Source: Clostridia bacterium (lineage in GTDB: Bacteria; Bacillota; Clostridia; Christensenellales; Aristaeellaceae). Taken from it: a stretch of DNA of 38,896 nt. Position 1 is the stretch's first letter. Each line of letters starts with the position of its first letter. Below, in pieces: positions 23,017 to 29,290 of the stretch. The stretch spans positions 1-38,896 of the forward strand of contig JAFZOG010000093.1 of assembly GCA_017550745.1 (NCBI GenBank). Reading direction: 5' to 3'. The position numbers and the translations under genes are program-made. The notes below the pieces were generated by a model. It had not been told where the DNA came from. It saw only the letters and a list, made by a program, of their open reading frames with translations, and ran no database searches.

Positions 23017-24165
23017 ATGCAGGAGAGCGTGTTTGAAGGCCGCGGCGAAGCGCAGAGCGCGGTGAACCCCAACCAAAAAATCACGAAGATCGTTATTACC
23101 GGCGGGCCCTGCGCAGGCAAGACCACAGCCATGAGCTGGATCCAAAATGCTTTTACAAATAAAGGATATATGGTGCTTTTCGTGGACGAAACGGCTACCG
23201 AGCTGATCGGCGGCGGCGCGCCGTGGAAATTCACCAAAAGCAACCGGGACTACCAGTTCCGGCTGACCCAGCTGATGCTGGCGAAGGAGCAGGCGTTTAC
23301 GGAAATCGCCAAAACGTTTGACGCGGACAAGGTGCTGATCGTGTGTGACCGCGGAGCGCTGGACAACCGGGCTTACATGAACGACGAGGAATTCCGCTAT
23401 GTTTTAAAACGCCTGGATACCAACGAAGTGGCCCTGCGGGACCATTACGACGCCGTGTTCCACCTGGTCACGGCGGCCAAAGGCGCGGAGCAGTTCTATA
23501 CCCTGGCTAACAACGCCGCCCGGTATGAAACCGTGGAGGAAGCGGTGAAGGTGGACGATTCCCTGATCGACTCCTGGACAGGGCACCCCCACCTGCGGGT
23601 CATCGACAACCGGTTTGACTTCGATGAAAAAATGCTGAACCTGATCGGCGAGATCTCTTCGTTCCTGGGCGAGCCCAAACCCATGGGCACGGCCCGCAAG
23701 TTCCTGATCAAATACCCCGACGTGCGGGCGCTGGAGAAGAAGCCGAACTGCCAGTCCGTGGACATCATGCAGGCGTACCTGCACAGCGAGGTCCCCGGCG
23801 AATTTATCCGCATCCGCCAGCGCGGGCAGGACGGCAATTATATCTATTATAAGACCCGCAAGCGCCAGATTGAGGGCGGAAAACGCATCGAGCTGGAAGA
23901 ACGCCTGACCCAGGACGAATACCTGGACCTGATGATGCAGGCCGATCCCGCCTACCGCCCGATCCGCAAGCATCGCTGCTGCCTGAGCGAAAACGGCCTG
24001 TATTACAACATCGATCTTTACCCCCAGTGGACCGATCAGGCGATGATGGAAATCGAGCTGTATAAGGAGGACCAGGAAGTCATCATCCCCGAGGGTATCC
24101 AGGTCATCCGCGAAGTGACCGGCGAGGTGGAATACACCAACCCGTATATCGCCAGGATCAAATAA
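23017..24165 (+). CDS. P-loop kinase-like ATPase fused to a CYTH domain
   Basis: The 382-residue protein joins an N-terminal P-loop domain of the AAA_28 type to a C-terminal CYTH (triphosphate tunnel) domain. The P-loop is VITGGPCAGKTTAMS (26-40), and the second acidic motif is LIVCDRGALDNRAYM (107-121), similar to NadR or nucleoside kinases. The CYTH part runs from about 223 (TARKFLIKYPDV) through FIRIRQRGQDGNYIYYKTRK and ELEERLTQDEYLDL to MEIELYKEDQ near 350. The first ExExK motif of true tunnel enzymes is reduced here to GTARK, although later charged positions are kept. The layout resembles eukaryotic TTD14 and plant TTM1/2 fusions. Substrate unknown; a phosphate-compound kinase or sensor is possible. 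Confidence 0.82.
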   Translation: MQESVFEGRGEAQSAVNPNQKITKIVITGGPCAGKTTAMSWIQNAFTNKGYMVLFVDETATELIGGGAPWKFTKSNRDYQFRLTQLMLAKEQAFTEIAKTFDADKVLIVCDRGALDNRAYMNDEEFRYVLKRLDTNEVALRDHYDAVFHLVTAAKGAEQFYTLANNAARYETVEEAVKVDDSLIDSWTGHPHLRVIDNRFDFDEKMLNLIGEISSFLGEPKPMGTARKFLIKYPDVRALEKKPNCQSVDIMQAYLHSEVPGEFIRIRQRGQDGNYIYYKTRKRQIEGGKRIELEERLTQDEYLDLMMQADPAYRPIRKHRCCLSENGLYYNIDLYPQWTDQAMMEIELYKEDQEVIIPEGIQVIREVTGEVEYTNPYIARIK

Positions 24166-24184
24166 TCCGCCGGCGGGTCAGAGT

Positions 24185-24213
24185 TGATTTTATAAGATAT
24201 TTATAGTATAATT
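24185..24213 (+). promoter_or_regulatory. Promoter of ileS
   Basis: TTGATT (24185-24190), a 17-base spacer and TATAAT (24208-24213) lie just 33 bases before the TTG start. The transcript would have a leader of about 27 bases, too short for a T-box riboswitch. Confidence 0.82.
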
Positions 24214-24246
24214 CTCGGCATACCATGTTATTAGGGGGCTTGCAGC

Positions 24247-27200
24247 TTGAAGTACGAGGAACTGGACAGCAAACTGGATTTATCCGCTCTGCAGAAGGAA
24301 GTGCTTTCCTTCTGGAAGGAGAACCACACCTTTGAAAAATCCCTGGAGGGGAAAAACAGGGAGGTCGTGTTCTACGACGGCCCGCCCTTCCCCACCGGCA
24401 AGCCGCACCACGGCACGGTGCTGGTTTCATTTATTAAAGATATGATCGCCCGGTACTGGACCATGCGCGGCAATTCCGTGCCCCGGGTCTGGGGCTGGGA
24501 CTGCCATGGCCTGCCCATTGAAAACCAGGCGGAAAAGACCCTGGGCATCGCGGACAAGAGCATCATCGAAAAATCCACCAGCATCGAAACCGCCGACGAA
24601 GCCGCGAAGGCGGAAGGTACGGTCAACGACAAGTGGCACCGGGCCGTGCAGGGCGCGGTGGACGAGGCTGCCCGCTTCCCGCAGTTCAAGGGAATGCACG
24701 TGGGCATGGCGGCTTTCAATAACGAATGCCGCAATATCGTAAGCAGCAATAACGAAGCCTGGCGGGAGTACATCGAGGAAATGGCCCGCTGGGTGGACTA
24801 TGACCACGCCTATAAGACCATGACGCCCCAGTTCATGGAGAGCGTGATGTGGGCCTTCAAATCCTGCTACGACAAGGGCCTCATCTATTCAGGCTACCGC
24901 GTGACGCCCTACTGCATGCACTGCGAAACCTCCCTGTCCATCTCCGATACCCGCGAGAGCGATTCCACCCGGCCCCGGCAGGACCGCTGGATCATCGCCA
25001 AGTTCCGCAGCGAGAGCGAACCGGAGCTGAACGGCAAGCCAGTGTATTACCTGGCCTGGACCACCACCCCCTGGACGCTGCCCTCCAACCTGGCGCTGAG
25101 CGTGCATGAAAGCCTCACCTACGCTTATGTGGACGTGGGCGAGCAGGTTTACGTGGCCTGCGAAAACACCCTGGCCAACTTCAAGAACGTGTTCGGCGAA
25201 AAGCCAAACGTCATCCGGCGCGTTCAGGGCAAGGACATGCTGGGCAAGCTGTACACCCCGCTGTTCCTCTACTTCGCTTTCATGCGCAAGGACGGCGCGT
25301 TCCGGTTCGTATCCGCGGACTACGTGGACGCCTCCGAGGGCGTGGGAATCGTGCACACCGCCCCTGCCTTCGGCGAGGACGACTACTGGACCTGCCGCAA
25401 GAACGGCATCCCCACCGACATCGTGAACCCCGTGGACGCAAAGGGCCACTTCACCGAGGAAGTGACCGATTTCTTCGAGGACAGCAAAACCCGCAACGTG
25501 ATCGAAATGAACCCGATCATCGTGCGCTTCCTCTACGCCAACGACAAGGCCGTGGCGGACGGGAGCCTTGTGCATAATTACCCGCACTGCTGGCGCTGCA
25601 AGAATCCCCTGATTTACAAGGCCATGAGCGCCTGGTATTTTAACATCGAAAAGATCAAGCCCCAGCTCATCGCGGAAAACGAAAAGATCAACTGGGTGCC
25701 CCAGACCGTCAAGCACGGCCGCTTCGGCAACTGGCTGGAAAACGCGCGGGACTGGAACATCTCCCGCAACCGCTACTGGAGCACGCCGATCCCCATCTGG
25801 GAGTGCGACTGCTGCCATGCGCGCCGGGTGCTGGGCAGCATCAAGGAAATCAAGGAAGTCAGCGGCATTGAGCTGAATGATCTGCACCGCCAGTATATGG
25901 ACCAGGTCACCTTCCCCTGCGATTGCGGCGGCACCATGAAGCGGGTGCCCGAGGTGCTGGACTGCTGGTTTGAATCCGGCTCCGTCACGTACGCCCAGAA
26001 GCATTATCCCTTTGAAAACAAGGACTGGTTCGAGACCCATTTCCCCTGTGACTTCATTGTGGAATACACCGGCCAGATCCGCTGCTGGTTCTATTACATG
26101 CACGTTATGGCGGTGGCCCTGTTTGGCAGGCCCGCGTTCAAGAACTGCATCGTCCACGGCACCCTGCTTGCCAAGGACGGCAAGAAGCTGTCCAAGTCCT
26201 CCAAGAACTACACCGACCCCATGGAACTGATGCGCGGCTACGGCACCGACGCGTTCCGCCTGTACCTGTACCAGAGCAACGCCATGCTGATGGGGGACCT
26301 GAAGTTTGACGACGACGGCCTCAAGGACGCTTACCAGCAGCTGGTGGCCCCGCTGTGGAACGCCGCCAACTTCTTCATCTCTTACGCCAACGTGGACGGC
26401 TACCATCCCGACAGCCTGAAGGAGCCGAAAACCGATCATCAGCTGGACCGCTGGATTCTGGCCAAGCTCCAGGAAACGGAAAAGACCATCCGGGAAGCCA
26501 TGGACTTATACCAGGTGGACGGGTACGTAACGCCGCTGGTGAGCCTCATGGACGGCCTGACCAACTGGTACATCCGCCGTTCCCGCCGCCGTTTCTGGGG
26601 CAGCGAAATGACCGAAGACAAGCAGGCCGCCTATGACACGCTGTACTACGTGCTGGTGAACCTGATCAAGCTCTACGCGCCGGTGGCCCCCATCCTGAGC
26701 GAAAAGCTGTACCGCATCCTGACCGGCGAAGAATCCGTGCATCTGGCCGACTGGCCCAGCATCCCCGAATCTTTTGCCGATGACAAGCTGATTGCCGACG
26801 TGGAGCTGGTGCGCCGCGTCATCCGCCTGACCCGTTCCATCCGCGAAAAGCAGAAGGTGAAGAACCGCCAGCCCCTGAGCCTGATGCAGATCGCCCTGAA
26901 CGATCCTTTAGGCGCGCAGGTGGTGGCGTCCTTCGCGGACATCATCAAGGAAGAGCTGAACGTGAAGGAACTGGAGATCCTGGACGACGTGGACCACATC
27001 GCCACGGTGTCCTACAAGCCCTGCTTCCCCGTCATCGGCCAGAAGTATCCCGCCCAGCGCCCCGCCATCATCAAGGCGGTGCAGACCGGGAAATTCACGC
27101 TGGCGGACGGCAAGGTGCTCCTGGACATGGACGGCGGGCAGCAGGCCTTTGACGAGGACATCCTGCTCATCTCCTACAACGCCAAGCCCGGCATGCACGT

Positions 27201-27498
27201 GGTCAGCGAAAGCGGCGCGGTGGTCTCCCTGGATCTGACCATTACCGACGCGCTGCGCCAGGAGGGCCTGGCCCGCGACATCGTGCGCAACATTCAGGAT
27301 GCCCGCAAGGCCCAGAACTACAACATCACCGACCGCATCACCATCTCCATCACCGGCGGCACGCTGCCAAAGGAATGGGTGGACTATATCTGCGGCGAAA
27401 CCTTGGCCGCTGTGGGCGAAGTCTCCGCCCCTGACGCCACCGTCACCGTGGAGGGCGAAGGCAAGGAAAACATCGAAATCGCCATCGTACGGCAGTAA
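24247..27498 (+). CDS. ileS: Isoleucyl-tRNA synthetase with altered HIGH motif
   Basis: The enzyme charges tRNA-Ile with isoleucine. The 1083-residue chain is of the longer, eukaryote-like (IleRS2) kind. The N-terminal catalytic part has VFYDGPPFPTGKPHHGTVLV, where the class I HIGH signature reads HHGT (54-57): the last His is Thr. GWDCHGLPIENQAE follows. The editing domain is present (TTTPWTLPSNLALS). The KMSKS loop is KKLSKSSKNYTDP near residue 646, and an anticodon-binding domain closes the protein. The start is TTG at 24247 with AGGGGG upstream; no ATG fits. IleRS2 enzymes are generally resistant to mupirocin. No T-box precedes the gene, unusual for a Firmicute. It follows the AAA-CYTH gene but has its own promoter. 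Confidence 0.96.
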   Translation: MKYEELDSKLDLSALQKEVLSFWKENHTFEKSLEGKNREVVFYDGPPFPTGKPHHGTVLVSFIKDMIARYWTMRGNSVPRVWGWDCHGLPIENQAEKTLGIADKSIIEKSTSIETADEAAKAEGTVNDKWHRAVQGAVDEAARFPQFKGMHVGMAAFNNECRNIVSSNNEAWREYIEEMARWVDYDHAYKTMTPQFMESVMWAFKSCYDKGLIYSGYRVTPYCMHCETSLSISDTRESDSTRPRQDRWIIAKFRSESEPELNGKPVYYLAWTTTPWTLPSNLALSVHESLTYAYVDVGEQVYVACENTLANFKNVFGEKPNVIRRVQGKDMLGKLYTPLFLYFAFMRKDGAFRFVSADYVDASEGVGIVHTAPAFGEDDYWTCRKNGIPTDIVNPVDAKGHFTEEVTDFFEDSKTRNVIEMNPIIVRFLYANDKAVADGSLVHNYPHCWRCKNPLIYKAMSAWYFNIEKIKPQLIAENEKINWVPQTVKHGRFGNWLENARDWNISRNRYWSTPIPIWECDCCHARRVLGSIKEIKEVSGIELNDLHRQYMDQVTFPCDCGGTMKRVPEVLDCWFESGSVTYAQKHYPFENKDWFETHFPCDFIVEYTGQIRCWFYYMHVMAVALFGRPAFKNCIVHGTLLAKDGKKLSKSSKNYTDPMELMRGYGTDAFRLYLYQSNAMLMGDLKFDDDGLKDAYQQLVAPLWNAANFFISYANVDGYHPDSLKEPKTDHQLDRWILAKLQETEKTIREAMDLYQVDGYVTPLVSLMDGLTNWYIRRSRRRFWGSEMTEDKQAAYDTLYYVLVNLIKLYAPVAPILSEKLYRILTGEESVHLADWPSIPESFADDKLIADVELVRRVIRLTRSIREKQKVKNRQPLSLMQIALNDPLGAQVVASFADIIKEELNVKELEILDDVDHIATVSYKPCFPVIGQKYPAQRPAIIKAVQTGKFTLADGKVLLDMDGGQQAFDEDILLISYNAKPGMHVVSESGAVVSLDLTITDALRQEGLARDIVRNIQDARKAQNYNITDRITISITGGTLPKEWVDYICGETLAAVGEVSAPDATVTVEGEGKENIEIAIVRQ

Positions 27499-27554
27499 CG
27501 ATTTCTCCTGGAAACTCCTAAACTGCTTCCGCTATCCATTTTTCCGCATCGTGT

Positions 27555-27596
27555 AAAAATACAGCCGCCGCAGAAGATTGTTTCTGCGGCGGCTGT
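27555..27596 (-). terminator. Long hairpin terminator between ileS and the minus-strand acidic protein gene
   Basis: A perfect 15-base stem (27561-27575 with 27582-27596, 6-base loop) is followed on the minus strand by ATTTTT. On the plus strand the tail is only TTT, so it mainly ends the minus-strand gene but may also slow ileS transcripts. Confidence 0.85.
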
Positions 27597-27643
27597 TTAC
27601 GGTATGCGCCTGTTTTCTTCTTTGCAAACAGATGTGTGTTGGG

Positions 27644-28078
27644 TCATTCTTCCGGGCGTTCCTCTTCGGGGGCGGAAGATTCTTCCTGCTTGTTCTCCTC
27701 CGCGGGCGCTTCCGCATCTGCCGCGCCATCGGGGGCGTTTTCCGCTTCAGCCCTGGCCTGCTCAGCGACTTCCTTGGCCTGGGCGAAGAAATCATCCACC
27801 GCGCCGCGGATCTGCTCCCACTCCTCCTGGGTCAGGTCTTTCACTTTGTTCAGGATTTCCTCGGCTTTGGGCTTGCAGTTCATGGTCTGGATGCTTTCGT
27901 TCACGGCCTGCTTCACCTTATCGGCAGCTTCATTCACCGCGTTTTTCGCCTGCTGATAGATGGGCTCGCCCTTCTTTGCAAAGGTTTCTATGGCTTCCTG
28001 GGTTTTCTCCATGCCGACGGCGACGGCGCCCATGCCGGCCTTGACCATTTTTTTCAGTTCATCGGTGATCTGTTCCAT
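27644..28078 (-). CDS. Small helical protein with acidic disordered tail, unknown function
   Basis: The 144-residue protein is almost wholly helical for the first 105 residues, with short heptad-like stretches (MEQITDELKKMVKAGMGAV, then AKNAVNEAADKVKQAVNESI). A Glu/Ala/Pro-rich tail follows, ending PEEERPEE. There is no signal peptide or membrane helix and only one Cys. The helical part recalls phasin-like or YtxH-like proteins, but I cannot assign it to a family. A good AAGGAGG site precedes the ATG at 28078, and it has its own extended -10 promoter and a strong terminator, which supports a real, separately controlled and perhaps abundant protein. It lies between ileS (convergent) and the glucokinase gene (same strand). 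Confidence 0.72.
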   Translation of the reverse strand: MEQITDELKKMVKAGMGAVAVGMEKTQEAIETFAKKGEPIYQQAKNAVNEAADKVKQAVNESIQTMNCKPKAEEILNKVKDLTQEEWEQIRGAVDDFFAQAKEVAEQARAEAENAPDGAADAEAPAEENKQEESSAPEEERPEE

Positions 28079-28143
28079 GCTGTGTTCCTCCTTTCAGGAC
28101 AGCGCGTCAGGTATTCTCTGTTATCATCCCTGACTGCGGAAGA

Positions 28144-28152
28144 ATTATACCA
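28144..28152 (-). promoter_or_regulatory. Extended -10 promoter of the small acidic protein gene
   Basis: On the minus strand TGG directly precedes TATAAT (28144-28149), an extended -10 element about 65 bases before the ATG. No good -35 is seen. Confidence 0.6.
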
Positions 28153-28223
28153 CGATTTGCATGTTCCGTCCCCGGGTTTTGCGTGAAAACAGCATATTTC
28201 CAGCTGAAATGTCGCGCAATCCA

Positions 28224-29150
28224 TCACAGCAGCACCTGGTCCAGCATCGCCGCGCCGATGATGCCCGCGTCGTTGCCCAGGGTGGCGGGCACGATTTCGG
28301 GGCAGCCGATCACGTCGTAGCTGAATACGGTGTCCTTCATCATGGCCCGAAGCGGACGGTACAGCAGGTCGCCCGCCGCGCTGACGCCGCCGCCCAGCAG
28401 CACGATCTGGGGCCGCAGGATGGTGACCAGGTTGCCGATGCCCACGGCCAGGGATTTGATATATTCGTCCAGAATATCCTGGGCCGCAGTGTTGCCCTGG
28501 CGCACCGCGTCAAACAGCATCCGCGCGGTGGGCTTGCCGCCGTTTTCGGCAATGAACGATTTCAGGGAAGGCGCTTCGCTGTTGCTCAGCTCCCGCATGA
28601 TGGCGGAGGCGGAGCCGTACGCTTCAAAGCAGCCCTTTTTCCCGCAGGTGCAGGGAAGGCCGTCCACACGGATGGTCATATGGCCGGGCTCAAAGCCGCA
28701 GCCATTGCCGCCGCGGAACAGGTGCCCGTTGTACACATAACCGCCGCCCACGCCGGTGCCCAATGTCAATAGCAGCACGCTCTGATAGCCCCGGCCCGCG
28801 CCCTGGAAATACTCGCCCACGGTGGCGGCGTCCGCGTCATTGGCCACATAAACGGGAATACTGCCCAGGTGCTTGGCCAGCTCGGTCTTGATATCCTTGT
28901 TTTTCCAGCCAAGGTTATTCGCGTGGATCACGATGTCCGTGCCGGGCATCAGGCTGCTTGGCACGCCGAACCCCACGATGCCCACGTCGCCCAGGCTGAG
29001 AATCCCTTCCGCCAGCTTGGCAATGGTTTCTTCAAAGGTAAGGCCCTTTTCCGTGGGAATGGTCTTATGCTCCACAATTTCGTTCTGGTCGTTGACCACG
29101 CCCAGCTTCGCTGACATGCCGCCCAAATCCACGCCGACTCTCAGTTTCAT
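28224..29150 (-). CDS. glcK: ROK-family glucokinase
   Basis: The 308-residue protein phosphorylates glucose or a related hexose with ATP. ROK landmarks are the phosphate loop VGVDLGGMSAKLGVV (5-19), ANDADAATVGEYF (about 106-118), LLTLGTGVGGGYV, EPGHMTI with the sugar-binding Glu and His, and the zinc motif CTCGKKGCFEAYGSAS. LGGGVSAAGDLL near the end binds adenosine. The usual Thr of the DLGGT loop is replaced by Met-Ser here. GGAGGA precedes the ATG at 29150. No helix-turn-helix is present, so it is a kinase and not a ROK repressor. It has its own promoter. The gene symbol is by analogy; another hexose such as N-acetylmannosamine remains possible. Confidence 0.9.
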   Translation of the reverse strand: MKLRVGVDLGGMSAKLGVVNDQNEIVEHKTIPTEKGLTFEETIAKLAEGILSLGDVGIVGFGVPSSLMPGTDIVIHANNLGWKNKDIKTELAKHLGSIPVYVANDADAATVGEYFQGAGRGYQSVLLLTLGTGVGGGYVYNGHLFRGGNGCGFEPGHMTIRVDGLPCTCGKKGCFEAYGSASAIMRELSNSEAPSLKSFIAENGGKPTARMLFDAVRQGNTAAQDILDEYIKSLAVGIGNLVTILRPQIVLLGGGVSAAGDLLYRPLRAMMKDTVFSYDVIGCPEIVPATLGNDAGIIGAAMLDQVLL

Positions 29151-29205
29151 ATCAAGCGTCCTCCATTCGTTCTGCCGTATCAATCGTTTGTTTGTTTCCA
29201 ATGTT

Positions 29206-29234
29206 ATTTTACCAGATAATCCAGCAAAGAGCAA
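29206..29234 (-). promoter_or_regulatory. Promoter of the ROK kinase gene
   Basis: On the minus strand TTGCTC (29229-29234), a 17-base spacer and TAAAAT (29206-29211) with an upstream TGG, about 55 bases before the ATG. The match is moderate. The terminator of the upstream Sel1 operon lies 20 bases away. Confidence 0.5.
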
Positions 29235-29253
29235 GAAATTTGTTATCCGGCGC

Positions 29254-29281
29254 AAAAAAGCCTCTCCGAAGCCGGAAAGGC
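29254..29281 (-). terminator. Terminator of the darA-holB-ricT-pigL-Sel1 operon
   Basis: A 9-base stem (29260-29268 with 29273-29281, one mismatch) is followed on the minus strand by six T (29254-29259), 10 bases after the Sel1 stop codon. Confidence 0.88.
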
Positions 29282-29290
29282 ATATTGCCG

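Noticed and set aside
24166-24246. T-box riboswitch before ileS
   Set aside because: The gap is 81 bases, the promoter lies within it, and no T-box sequence or terminator hairpin is seen.
24889-26439. A 516-codon minus-strand frame inside ileS
   Set aside because: Shadow of ileS in high-GC sequence; no start signals or recognisable motifs.
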